The notes under the pieces are model-generated. The model saw nothing but the letters and a program-made list of their open reading frames with translations. It searched no databases and was not told the DNA's origin. Position numbers and translations under genes: made by a program. This document shows positions 34,590 through 42,995 of a stretch of DNA of 47,320 nt, in pieces. Within the stretch, counting starts at the first letter, position 1; every line of letters begins with the position of its first letter. The DNA is taken from the NCBI RefSeq assembly GCF_010672085.1, contig NZ_JAAHHT010000017.1:1-47320 (forward strand). The letters run 5' to 3'. This DNA is from Okeania sp. SIO3I5. GTDB taxonomy: Bacteria; Cyanobacteriota; Cyanobacteriia; Cyanobacteriales; Microcoleaceae.

Positions 34590-35591
34590 ATGAAAGTTGT
34601 AAATTCAGAAACTCAAAATATCAGTAAATATGATTTTAAACCATCCTATACTTGGCCGAATCCGGCTTTTCCATTCAGGGTGTATTACGAAAGTAAAAAA
34701 TGCCGAATTTTTATTATTGAAAATATCCAACACAATTGGAAATGGATGTCTGAATGGCACCAAAATTTTCGGGAAACAGACTTTTTTTTCGTTTATTGTG
34801 GTTGGTATCATAGCCCTTCCTTTGCTAAAGAAGCTGATAAAATTTTTTCCTTGCTGAACTTAGATAAAAAGCAATTTTTTATCATGTATAATTCCCCCCT
34901 AGAAATGCAAAATTTTGCAGAAAAAGGCTTTTATGGGGATGTAATTAATCATAATGCCTGGCTAGACGAAAACTTAGTAATGCGACCTCTAAATCTTGAG
35001 AAAATTTACAACGCTATTTATGTCGGGCGTCGCAGTAAATTTAAAAGACATATTCTTGCTTCTAAGGTCTCTGAATTAGCACTTGTAGCAGGAATTAATC
35101 ATGGAAATGCTGTTTCAGAAATTCCTTATTATAAATATTTGAATGATCAACAATTATCAGCAGAAGAAGTATGTGAAAAAATTAATCAAGCTCATTGTGG
35201 TTTGATTTTATCCGCAGAAGAAGGAGCTTGTTTTTCCTCAAGTGAATATCTTTTATGTGGGTTGCCTGTTGTTTCGACAGAATCAAAAGGAGGGCGTGAC
35301 GTTTGGTACGACGAATACAATTCAATTGTTTGCAAACCAACTCCAGATGCAGTTGCTTTAGCAGTAGAAGAATTTGTCCGGAATCCACGGAATCCACAAT
35401 GTATTAGACAAAAGCATATTGAGCAAGCAGAAAAATACAGAGCCAAGTTTATTAATGTCTTAGCCGATGTTTTTCATCGTTTCGGTGTGAAAGATAATCC
35501 AGTTGAGTATTTTAATGACAAATTTTACCATAAACTTAGGAAGTCTTATAAGCCTGATTTTCAAGCAATTTTTGGTAAAAATTACTCTTGA
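34590..35591 (+). CDS. Stand-alone glycosyltransferase, copy of the C-terminal domain of the upstream fusion
   Basis: A 333-residue protein similar along nearly its whole length to residues about 1110-1429 of the preceding gene. Shared sequence includes FKPSYTWPNP, KCRIFIIENIQHNWKWM, GDVIN-NAWLDE, CGLILSAEEGAC and GGRDVWYDEYNSIVC. The last part resembles the donor-binding half of GT-B enzymes (SSEYLLCGLPVVSTESKGG). It is likely a sugar transferase. TTG at 34572 is possible, but GGAGG twelve bases before ATG 34590 favours the latter. It probably arose by duplication of the fusion's last domain, or the fusion captured this gene. It begins a run of genes leading into four methyltransferases. Confidence 0.82.
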   Translation: MKVVNSETQNISKYDFKPSYTWPNPAFPFRVYYESKKCRIFIIENIQHNWKWMSEWHQNFRETDFFFVYCGWYHSPSFAKEADKIFSLLNLDKKQFFIMYNSPLEMQNFAEKGFYGDVINHNAWLDENLVMRPLNLEKIYNAIYVGRRSKFKRHILASKVSELALVAGINHGNAVSEIPYYKYLNDQQLSAEEVCEKINQAHCGLILSAEEGACFSSSEYLLCGLPVVSTESKGGRDVWYDEYNSIVCKPTPDAVALAVEEFVRNPRNPQCIRQKHIEQAEKYRAKFINVLADVFHRFGVKDNPVEYFNDKFYHKLRKSYKPDFQAIFGKNYS

Positions 35592-35637
35592 TATTTAGGA
35601 TTTTTAATCTTGTCAAAACTCAGTAATTTTGGAGAAA

Positions 35638-36561
35638 ATGAACAATTACGAAAATTTAAAAAATAAACAAGAATCTAACCACCGTGAATCTTTTGCAAAA
35701 GCGGTTGCACAGGATAAAACTGCTAACTATTTAGATGTAGAAAATACCCATGGTTGGTCAAGAAGTTACCCCCTTTACAAAATGGAAAAATTCTTTCGAC
35801 ATATCGCACCTAGTGAAGTTGTTACAATAGGTGATGGTAAAGGCGGACATGAAGCACAAATTATTAAAAGATTTGGCAATAAAGTTATCGCTACTGATAT
35901 TGCTACAGAAATGCTAGAAGTTGCCAAAAAAAGAAACTTAATTGATGATTTTGCCAAAGAAGATGCCGAAAATTTATCCTTTGCAGATAATTCCTTTGAT
36001 TACTGTTTTATTAAAGAATCTTTGCATCATTTACCCAGACCATACTTGTGTATTTATGAGATGTTAAGAGTTGCCAAAAAAGGAATTATTTTAATCGAAC
36101 CCAACGGCGATCGCTCTTATCAAATAGGTAAAGAACAATATGAATCATCTGGTAATTATAAATATCAATTTACACTCAAAGAATTAGTTCAATGTGCAGC
36201 TTGTTTAGGATTTAATCATGTTGCTTATGGATATTCACCCAACGTTCATTATATTTTGAATTGTCTTTGTTTTCAACAAGAATTTCCCGAAAAATGGGCG
36301 AACAAAGAAACAAGACCAAAACCTATGGAACTTGCAGGAAAATTAATGCCATGCTCTATTAAATACGGAGATAAATTTCAGCAATCTAAACCTGGTTTTG
36401 AAAAAGCAATTGATGAGTGGTACAAAAGTCATGAACCTCAAGTTAATCCCTTGCTAATTTTTATGATATTTAAGAATAAAATTTCACCACAATTGCAAGA
36501 TGTTTTGAAAGAATGCGATTTTGAAATTCCTGATATTAAACCCAATCCTTATACTAACTAA
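35638..36561 (+). CDS. Class I SAM-dependent methyltransferase (Methyltransf_11 type)
   Basis: A 307-residue protein. Motif I is VVTIGDGKGGHEAQIIKRFG (a GDGKGG variant of GxGxG), followed by VIATDIATEMLEVAKKRN (acidic end of strand 2), EDAENLSFADNSFDYCFIKE and ILIEPNG. LHHLPRPYLCIYEMLRVAKK is typical of Methyltransf_11. It probably methylates a sugar or lipid in the surface-glycan route suggested by its neighbours. ATG 35638 is used; TTG 35629 is a weaker alternative. GGAG lies only three to four bases before the ATG. The stop is eight bases before the next gene, so the two are co-transcribed. Confidence 0.82.
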   Translation: MNNYENLKNKQESNHRESFAKAVAQDKTANYLDVENTHGWSRSYPLYKMEKFFRHIAPSEVVTIGDGKGGHEAQIIKRFGNKVIATDIATEMLEVAKKRNLIDDFAKEDAENLSFADNSFDYCFIKESLHHLPRPYLCIYEMLRVAKKGIILIEPNGDRSYQIGKEQYESSGNYKYQFTLKELVQCAACLGFNHVAYGYSPNVHYILNCLCFQQEFPEKWANKETRPKPMELAGKLMPCSIKYGDKFQQSKPGFEKAIDEWYKSHEPQVNPLLIFMIFKNKISPQLQDVLKECDFEIPDIKPNPYTN

Positions 36562-36569
36562 TTAATATT

Positions 36570-37247
36570 ATGAAAAGTAGCAACCAAAAAATTTGCCCTA
36601 TCTGTGGAGGAACTGAATTTGAAAGTAAATTAAGAACTTCACGTTTTGGCACTCCACACCATTGTGTGAAGTGTGGTTCCGGAGAGCGACAGCGTGCCAT
36701 TTGGAAGATTTACGATAAAATCCCCAAAGAAATTCTGAAAAAATCTAAAGCTCTACAATTTAGTGATGATAACGGCGTTGATAGAAATGCTTTTGCCAGT
36801 TTTGAAGTTTCTGTATACGGTGGCGATAATTCTCTCGATATGATGAGTATTGAAAGAGCAAACGAATCTTATGATTGGATAATTTCTAACCAAGTTTTAG
36901 AACACGTTGCAGACGATACTGTGGCAGTTGAAGAGCTTTTGCGAGTATTAAGTCCTAGAGGAGTTATTCATATTAATATTCCTAACCCTGCTTATAATTT
37001 ACACACCAATGACTGGGGATATCCCGATCCAAAAATACACGATCATTATCGACACTATGGCAGTGACTTTTTGCTGAGAATTGATAAAGCATTAACTTCT
37101 GCTTACGCAATACAAGTAGTTGAAATAGATGATGTTACTGACACATTAGAATTAGTGTATTTCATTAGTAAATCTTTTAATCTCTTGGTGCAACAAATAG
37201 GCAGAAGTTTGCTAGCACAAAAATGCGTTGTTCTTCGTGGCAAATAA
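36570..37247 (+). CDS. Methyltransferase with N-terminal zinc ribbon
   Basis: A 225-residue protein. The N-terminus has two CxxC pairs, ICPICGG and HCVKCGSGERQR, forming a likely zinc ribbon. The class I methyltransferase-like region after it has ALQFSDDNGVDRNAFASF at the motif I position, which lacks the usual glycine-rich loop. SLDMMSIERANESYDWIISN and QVLEHVADDTVAVEELLRVL follow. Such proteins occur in polysaccharide and sugar-modification clusters. Loss of the glycine loop raises the question whether it binds S-adenosylmethionine normally. It starts nine bases after the previous stop without its own clear ribosome-binding site, so translational coupling is likely. Confidence 0.78.
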   Translation: MKSSNQKICPICGGTEFESKLRTSRFGTPHHCVKCGSGERQRAIWKIYDKIPKEILKKSKALQFSDDNGVDRNAFASFEVSVYGGDNSLDMMSIERANESYDWIISNQVLEHVADDTVAVEELLRVLSPRGVIHINIPNPAYNLHTNDWGYPDPKIHDHYRHYGSDFLLRIDKALTSAYAIQVVEIDDVTDTLELVYFISKSFNLLVQQIGRSLLAQKCVVLRGK

Positions 37248-37358
37248 ATGGAGAAATCACTAAATCAGAATCAGATTTCATCAAAGAAATTATTAAAAAT
37301 ATGGCGAAATCTAACTATAAATTCAATCAAAACCAACTAATAAATTAGGAGCAAAATA

Positions 37359-38195
37359 ATGAATTTAACTAAAAATCTGTTAGTACCAGATTATATTTAT
37401 TCAGCCAGGGTTGACGTAGCAGATATTCCATTTTTTGAAGAAGCATTTTATCAGGATTTAGAATTCTATACGGAAGACATAAAATCTACCTCAGATAGAT
37501 TTAATTACGGTTTAAGAATTGGATATGGTTATATGAATATGATTAAGAAAAATCTATATTCATTACCAGAAAAATACACGATTAAATCCCTCGGCGATAA
37601 AGGATTTGATTGGAGATTTGTACCAGAATTAATCAACAAATATGATGTCAAATATTCTATTTGTGCTGGTGCAGGTACAAATATAACTTTTGAAACATCT
37701 TTTGCACAAGAATTTCCAGATATTAATATTACTTTGCTCGATCCTTCACCTCATTCTGTTAAACATATTGAAAGGATAAAACTACCATCTAACCTCAAAT
37801 TTTTACCCGTAGGTTTTTCTAATAAAGATGAAATCTTGAAATTTCATAAGCCATCTACTCATGGCGCTGGTTCTCTTTCTACATTAAATCTTCAACCAAG
37901 TGATACTTTTTTTGAGTTGCCAGTTAAAAGAATTTTGACTATTTTAAATGAGCAAAATATTGAAGCTAAAAACTTATGCTATCTCAAATTTGATATTGAA
38001 GGTTCAGAACACGCTGTTATTGATGATATTATCAAATCTAAATTAAGACCTGCTCATATAGCTTTTGAATTCGATCAACCAGTTCCCCCTTGGACTATGG
38101 AAAAAACATTAAAGAAATTGATTAAATATGGTTATGCTATTGTTGATATTTGGGGTCTAAATGTGCTTGCTATTGATAAATTATTAATTACTTAA
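37359..38195 (+). CDS. FkbM-family methyltransferase
   Basis: A 278-residue protein. Near residue 105 YSICAGAGTNITFETSFAQE is motif I. ITLLDPSPHSVKHIERIKLP carries the acidic strand-2 residue. LPVGFSNKDEILKFHKP and NLCYLKFDIEGSEHAVIDDI match the FkbM fold, the DxEGxE segment being the hallmark. The C-terminus ends AIVDIWGLNVLAIDK. FkbM enzymes commonly O-methylate sugars of exopolysaccharides or glycolipids, which fits the cluster. AGGAG at 37347-37351 lies seven bases before the ATG. Confidence 0.88.
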   Translation: MNLTKNLLVPDYIYSARVDVADIPFFEEAFYQDLEFYTEDIKSTSDRFNYGLRIGYGYMNMIKKNLYSLPEKYTIKSLGDKGFDWRFVPELINKYDVKYSICAGAGTNITFETSFAQEFPDINITLLDPSPHSVKHIERIKLPSNLKFLPVGFSNKDEILKFHKPSTHGAGSLSTLNLQPSDTFFELPVKRILTILNEQNIEAKNLCYLKFDIEGSEHAVIDDIIKSKLRPAHIAFEFDQPVPPWTMEKTLKKLIKYGYAIVDIWGLNVLAIDKLLIT

Positions 38196-38621
38196 TGCAA
38201 AATTTATGGGTGCATCTCAATGCAAGAAGAAAGCCAAAAAATTATTGCTTTTAGGGAATAGGGAACAGGGAATAGGGAATCAGAAAAAAGTATTTTGGCA
38301 AATATCAGATGCACCCAAATTTATTGACTTAATCTAATAGCATATCTAGCTTAAAAATGTGGGTGAAAAAACCTAACCCCCCAACCCCACAACTATCCCC
38401 CCTTGCCCCCCTTTGAAAGGGGGGATAGTTGTGGGGAGTAATTTCTCCCCTCTAAAGAGCAGGAGAGGGGGAGGGGCAGGGGGGAGAGGTCTTCTGGATT
38501 CCTGCTCAAACACCCACAATTTTAGTCTAGACACGCTACTAATCATATTTTCAACAGATACTTTCAACAGTATCAAACAACAAAATATTTCACAAAAATC
38601 TCAAATATTTAGGAGTAAATA
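38196..38621. repeat. Spacer with heptamer repeats and a 20-bp perfect hairpin
   Basis: GGGAATA-type repeats lie at 38253-38280. CCCCACAACTATCCCCCCTT (38385-38404) and its perfect complement (38417-38436) form a hairpin with a 12-base loop. This sits inside an AACCTAACCCCCCAACCCC ... GGGGAGAGGTCTT block like that at 7009-7075. It may end the operon transcript, though no T run follows. AGGAG at 38611-38615 is the site for the next gene. Confidence 0.85.
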
Positions 38622-39404
38622 ATGAATATGCACTCAGTCAGTTCTAACGTATTATCAAAGTATAAAAATTCATATCGTGGTGGGATGTCTGAATGGAGAT
38701 TATTAGGGGGTAAACCAAAAGCACATCATGTACAATCTTTGTGTAAAGCAAATAATATTTCTCCCTCATCCTTGATAGAAGTTGGTTGTGGAGAAGGTGC
38801 AATTTTAGAACACCTTGACAAACAAAATTTCTGTGAAAATATGTATGGAATTGACATTTCAGAATCTGGCATTAAAGTTGTTTCATCTAGAGACATAAAA
38901 ACTCTCAAAGAAGTAAAAGTTTTTGATGGATATCGTATTCCCTACCCAGACAAAAGTTTCGATCTTGCCATTTGTTCTCATGTTTTAGAACACGTCGAAT
39001 ATGAAAGAATATTATTGAGAGAAATTGCACGAGTTTCTAAGAATTTTATCATAGAAGTTCCCATTGATTATCGTCCGGGAGTAGATTCAAAAGCGAATCA
39101 TTTTTTATCATACGGCCATATTAATATGTATAGTCCAACAACTCTACGATTTCTTCTTAAAAGTGAGGGTTTTTCAATATTAGATGACATTATTGATATT
39201 ACCGATCCTGAAGTATCATGTTTTAATTACTTTTTTAACCAAAAGAAAGAAGAACCAACTGAGGATAATATCAAAACTAAGATGAATAAACTTACAGAAG
39301 AAGTTGATAATTTTAGGAGTAAAAATACGTTACAACAAGAGGCAACTGCTTCGGATTATACAGTTCTAGTTGATTCTAGTACAGAAGGGATTCAAATTTT
39401 TTAA
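38622..39404 (+). CDS. Class I SAM-dependent methyltransferase
   Basis: A 260-residue protein with a full motif set: LIEVGCGEGAILEHLD (motif I, near 50), MYGIDISESGIKVVSS (acidic strand 2), YRIPYPDKSFDLAICSHVLE then HVEYERILLREIARVSK, and IIEVPID. The final 40 residues (NKLTEEVDNFRSKNTLQQEA) are polar and extend past the fold. The substrate is probably a sugar or lipid precursor of the same cell-surface pathway. It begins after AGGAG with a seven-base gap. It is separated from the earlier methyltransferases by repeats and may have its own promoter. Confidence 0.85.
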   Translation: MNMHSVSSNVLSKYKNSYRGGMSEWRLLGGKPKAHHVQSLCKANNISPSSLIEVGCGEGAILEHLDKQNFCENMYGIDISESGIKVVSSRDIKTLKEVKVFDGYRIPYPDKSFDLAICSHVLEHVEYERILLREIARVSKNFIIEVPIDYRPGVDSKANHFLSYGHINMYSPTTLRFLLKSEGFSILDDIIDITDPEVSCFNYFFNQKKEEPTEDNIKTKMNKLTEEVDNFRSKNTLQQEATASDYTVLVDSSTEGIQIF

Positions 39405-39743
39405 ATCATGTTTAATTAAATCATAAATATGATTTAAAAGATGGTTTTAGATGCTGATTATCCATGATTTTTGACTTCTGTTATTTCCCTTTTTCAGCGA
39501 TTTTCAAATAAATTAAAAACTTGTAGAGACCTTGCATCAAGGTCTCTTATAATATATAAGGATATTACAGCGGTTTTCATTTTGGTAAACCACCGTAGGG
39601 ACGTTCCATGGAACGTCCCTACAAATTTTTGGTTATGAGGATGTGGTTTATAAATCTGAAAACTGCCGTATAATTATTTAGTAATTCCTAGTATTTCTCA
39701 TTCCCTATTCCCTATTGCCTATTCCCTATTCCCTTCTTCAAAT
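39405..39743. repeat. Spacer with hairpins and a perfect 28-bp palindrome
   Basis: AGAGACCTTG (39525-39534) and CAAGGTCTCT (39538-39547) form a short hairpin that may act as a terminator. GTAGGGACGTTCC and GGAACGTCCCTAC around ATGG-type centre form a perfect 28-bp palindrome at 39595-39622. This sits between the outer imperfect arms ACAGCGGTTTTCA (about 39567) and TGAAAACTGCCGT (about 39671). TATTCCC repeats at 39700-39734 run up to the next gene. Confidence 0.8.
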
Positions 39744-39971
39744 ATGAACAACTTAAACATTTTCAAATCTCCCTATTTCTGGTGTTTCTGCTTTACCATA
39801 ATTTTCCTACTTTCCCTAGACTTTTGGTCATGGAAACAAACAATTTCCTTTTCATTTCTCCATCTCCCACCCTGGGTTTTCTATTTTATCGGTTTGCAAA
39901 TTATCTTCGCCTGTGCTATTCTAATCTTTTCTCAAACTTTCTGGAAATCTGAAACTGAAGAGGAAAATTAA
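39744..39971 (+). CDS. Small membrane protein (DUF3311-like), symporter partner
   Basis: A 75-residue protein with two hydrophobic helices (about 11-28, FWCFCFTIIFLLSLDFW, and about 42-62, PPWVFYFIGLQIIFACAILI) joined by a short polar loop, ending in an acidic tail (WKSETEEEN). Small DUF3311-type subunits of this shape are often encoded directly before sodium:solute symporters. Here its TAA overlaps the symporter ATG by one base (TAATG). It likely assists assembly or function of the symporter in the cytoplasmic membrane. The family name is by context and shape rather than by a sequence signature. Confidence 0.75.
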   Translation: MNNLNIFKSPYFWCFCFTIIFLLSLDFWSWKQTISFSFLHLPPWVFYFIGLQIIFACAILIFSQTFWKSETEEEN

Positions 39972-41395
39972 TGATGCTCGAAAACCTAACTCCCTACTTA
40001 TTTATTGGTGTATATTTACTCTCTACTTTAATCATCGGAATTATTGGTTATCGTAGCCAAAAAAACACCCCAGAAGATTACTTTCTAGCAGATAGAAAAA
40101 TCAGCTCTATAGTTCTATTTTTTACCCTCATTGCCACAAACTTTAGTGCCTTTGCTTTTCTCGGACTTTCTGGTGCTGGTTATCGCGTTGGTATAAGTTA
40201 TTATACAATGCTCGGATTTGGTACGGCCCCAGTCGGAATTACATTTTATTTAATTGGTTATAAAGTTTGGCTTTTGGGCAAAGAAAAAGGTTTTATTACC
40301 CCCTCAGAATTAATCGAAAATCGCCTCCCTAGTCAATCACTTAAAATACTATTTTTAGCAGTAATGGTAATTTTTACCATACCCTACTTAGCCCTACAAC
40401 CAATTGGTGGCGGTTATATGCTCGAAAATTTAACTAACGGGCAAATTCCCTATTTTTGGGGAGCAGCTTTTTTGACTTTCATCATTGTTTTATATGTGTT
40501 TGTGGGTGGAATGAAAAGTGTAGCCTTAACCGATGTTTTGCAAGGGGTATTAATGTGTGTTGTAATGATAGTTTCAGTAGTGGCGATCGCTCAAAGTATT
40601 GGTGGCATTACTGAAGCTAATCAAACTGTTTATCAACTAAAACCAGAGCTTTTTTATCGTTCTGGAATGAATGATTTTTTCACTCCCCACAAATGGTTTA
40701 GTTATATGTTGCTTTGGGGTTTAAGTGTGCCAATGTTCCCCCAAATGTTTATGCGGTTTTATACTGCGAAAAGTGGTAATTACCTCAAACTTCCTGCTAC
40801 TTTATATCCTTTAATTGGTCTAATGTTTATTTGTCCGGTTTTAATTGGAATGTGGGGTCATATTAATTTTCCCGATTTAGCTGCACAAGAAGCAGATAGA
40901 ATTTTTCCCATGATGTTAACTGAATATACCTCAACTGCCATAGCTTCATTAGTAATGGTGGGAGTTTTAGCAGCCTTAATGTCAACCCTTGATTCTCAAC
41001 TTTTAGCATTAAGTTCCATGATTACTAGGGATATTTATATTGTATATATTCGCCCCCAAGCTTCCCTAACAGAACAAACTTTTGTTGGCAAAATTTTAAT
41101 CGTTATTCTAGCAATAATTGGTTTGATTTTAGCAGCAAATCCTCCGGCAACAATAGCAGCGATCGCTACTCAAGCTTTTACTGGTTTAGCAATATTATTT
41201 CCCACAGTTATTGCCGCTTTGTATGGCAAAAATATTTCACCTTTAAGTTGTATAATTTCGATTATTTTTGGTGAGATAACACTTATTGGTTTTCAGGTAG
41301 GTATTATTCCCAAAAGTTTTGCTTTAGGATTTCTGCCAGTAGTGCCGATAATGGTAATTTGCAGTCTAATTATTTTAATCGGGAATAGGAAATAA
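39971..41395 (+). CDS. Sodium:solute symporter (SSS) family protein
   Basis: A 474-residue membrane protein with about 13 hydrophobic helices and no signal peptide. [20 protein letters not shown] followed by [20 protein letters not shown] is the typical SSS start. [20 protein letters not shown] and [20 protein letters not shown] are the two family signatures. It should import a small organic solute with Na+. The substrate cannot be told from the sequence, but the PanF/acetate-like branch with a small partner subunit fits. The last residues (LIGNRK) are encoded by a gggaatagg-like repeat, and the stop overlaps the ATG of the next gene by one base. Confidence 0.9.
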   Translation: MMLENLTPYLFIGVYLLSTLIIGIIGYRSQKNTPEDYFLADRKISSIVLFFTLIATNFSAFAFLGLSGAGYRVGISYYTMLGFGTAPVGITFYLIGYKVWLLGKEKGFITPSELIENRLPSQSLKILFLAVMVIFTIPYLALQPIGGGYMLENLTNGQIPYFWGAAFLTFIIVLYVFVGGMKSVALTDVLQGVLMCVVMIVSVVAIAQSIGGITEANQTVYQLKPELFYRSGMNDFFTPHKWFSYMLLWGLSVPMFPQMFMRFYTAKSGNYLKLPATLYPLIGLMFICPVLIGMWGHINFPDLAAQEADRIFPMMLTEYTSTAIASLVMVGVLAALMSTLDSQLLALSSMITRDIYIVYIRPQASLTEQTFVGKILIVILAIIGLILAANPPATIAAIATQAFTGLAILFPTVIAALYGKNISPLSCIISIIFGEITLIGFQVGIIPKSFALGFLPVVPIMVICSLIILIGNRK

Positions 41396-42282
41396 TGAAG
41401 AACATGAGAAGGTTTTTATTACTCGCACTTACACTCTTCGTAAGCATTTGGGGTAGTATGCAACTTGCATCCCAAAGCATCCCTCCGAAAGCAGCAGCTA
41501 ATTCAACCTCCAAGGTTGTCTTGATGTCTGAAGTCGAGTGGGGGCCGCTAAACCCCGCCCGTGGCGACAAAAGCCCCAGGGCGGGAACTCTTTGGGGCGA
41601 TCGAACCAGATCCGGGCCGTCAGGCTTTCTCGTTCAGTTTGTGGATGGCTTCTCGTCACCACCTCACATTCATAACGTCACCTACCGTGGAGTGGCTATT
41701 ACTGGCACTATTCACAACGACGATCCTAATGCCGAGAAGATGTGGCTACCGGCGGGTTCTTTCTGGACGCAACCAGCCGGGGAAGTGCATATTACCTCTG
41801 CTAACAGCAGCAAAAACATGGCGTACATAGAGATTGAGGATGGACCGTATCTCGTCCTTCCTCCTGAGGAGGCGTTTGATAATGGAGAAAGGCCAGTCAA
41901 CGTCGATAAATCAAACTTTGTTTGGCTGGACGCATCGAACATTGTTTGGCTCGATCAGCCCGAAATGCCAGCCTCTGCTAATGGAGCTAAGGTAGCTTTT
42001 CTTTGGGGCAAGCCGCAGGACGGTGAGTTAAATGGGACTCTTGTCAAGCTACCTGCTGGATTTACCGGAAATATAGGTAGTCACGGCTTGACATTCCGTG
42101 CTGTAGTTATCCAGGGTAGACCTAAGTACCGAGTACCGGGTGAGACCGACGTTAAGATCATGGAACCGGGCAGTTATTTCGGCTCGAACGGAGAGTCGAT
42201 GCATCAGGTATCGTGCGAAGTGGGAGAGGAGTGCATCATCTATGTGCGCATGGAGGGCAAGTTCGACGTCGTTCCCGCATAG
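41395..42282 (+). CDS. DUF4437 cupin-like exported protein
   Basis: A 295-residue protein. An N-terminal signal peptide ([20 protein letters not shown]) is followed by two cupin-like halves. The first has [20 protein letters not shown] with [11 protein letters not shown], and the second has [20 protein letters not shown] with GRPKYRVPG and a late [20 protein letters not shown]. This duplicated layout is that of DUF4437 proteins, a metal-binding-type beta-barrel of unknown reaction. It probably acts outside the cytoplasm. The DNA is clearly richer in G and C, and in GCC/CCG/GGC codons, than flanking genes, a sign of recent transfer. Even so, its ATG overlaps the symporter stop (TAATG), so it is translationally coupled to an older-looking gene. 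Confidence 0.85.
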   Translation: MKNMRRFLLLALTLFVSIWGSMQLASQSIPPKAAANSTSKVVLMSEVEWGPLNPARGDKSPRAGTLWGDRTRSGPSGFLVQFVDGFSSPPHIHNVTYRGVAITGTIHNDDPNAEKMWLPAGSFWTQPAGEVHITSANSSKNMAYIEIEDGPYLVLPPEEAFDNGERPVNVDKSNFVWLDASNIVWLDQPEMPASANGAKVAFLWGKPQDGELNGTLVKLPAGFTGNIGSHGLTFRAVVIQGRPKYRVPGETDVKIMEPGSYFGSNGESMHQVSCEVGEECIIYVRMEGKFDVVPA

Positions 42283-42995
42283 CATTCTTTTGCTACTATT
42301 TCTCCTCTAGTTATTTTACTTACTGACTGATATAGATATCCAGTTGAACAGTCGTCCGCAGCGTTTGTACAACTTGAATCAGGACTTACGCAGAGACTCT
42401 ATATATAGTGAGGGCGAATGCCATTCGCCCCTACAGATGGTGCTTCAAAGGTCGATTTGCGTAAGTCCTCTTGAATAATAATATAGCTTGTAGTAGGGAT
42501 TTAGCTGGAAGTATGGATATTTTTGAGGCTAAAGTTCTACTACAAACAAAAACTTTTTGGTCGCGTAAGCGGAACGGAGTCCTATCGCTCATTATCCAGA
42601 CATCATCAGGATTTACGCAAATTCTTAGATAATACACTATAGGTAGGGGGCAATTCGCGTTTGCGCACCATGAGCAGGAAATCGCCCCTACTAGATATGG
42701 TGGTTCTGTATAAGTCCTGTTCAGAATTTATATCATGTCCGGTAGCATCGGTATTGTATGCAAAGGTAGGGAACACTTAACTGGGAACACTTAATTGGGA
42801 AAAAGAATACTTAAGAGGAAGAAAAAAACTTAAACAGGACTTACGCAAAATATCAGGTCAGGCACTATCTGTAGGGGCGAACGGCCGTTCGCCCCTACTA
42901 TATATGGTGGTACTGCGTAAATCCTGTTAAATTTCCTGTAGATATTCACCCTTTGGTTTACACTCTCCAATACCAGCGGACATGATATTAGAATT
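42283..42995. repeat. Spacer with three palindromic elements and an enclosing inverted repeat
   Basis: Copies of the 90-bp family lie at 42380-42470, 42607-42719 (centre altered by about 20 extra bases) and 42835-42926. The last is enclosed by ATATCATGTCCGGTAGC (42730-42746) and AGCGGACATGATAT (42975-42988). These outer arms are relatives of those at 23572 and 23740. No gene was found. Confidence 0.85.

Noticed and set aside
37248-37340. 30-codon frame MEKSLNQNQISSKK between two methyltransferase genes
   Set aside because: It opens directly after the previous stop but has no ribosome-binding site and no recognisable features; chance is more likely.
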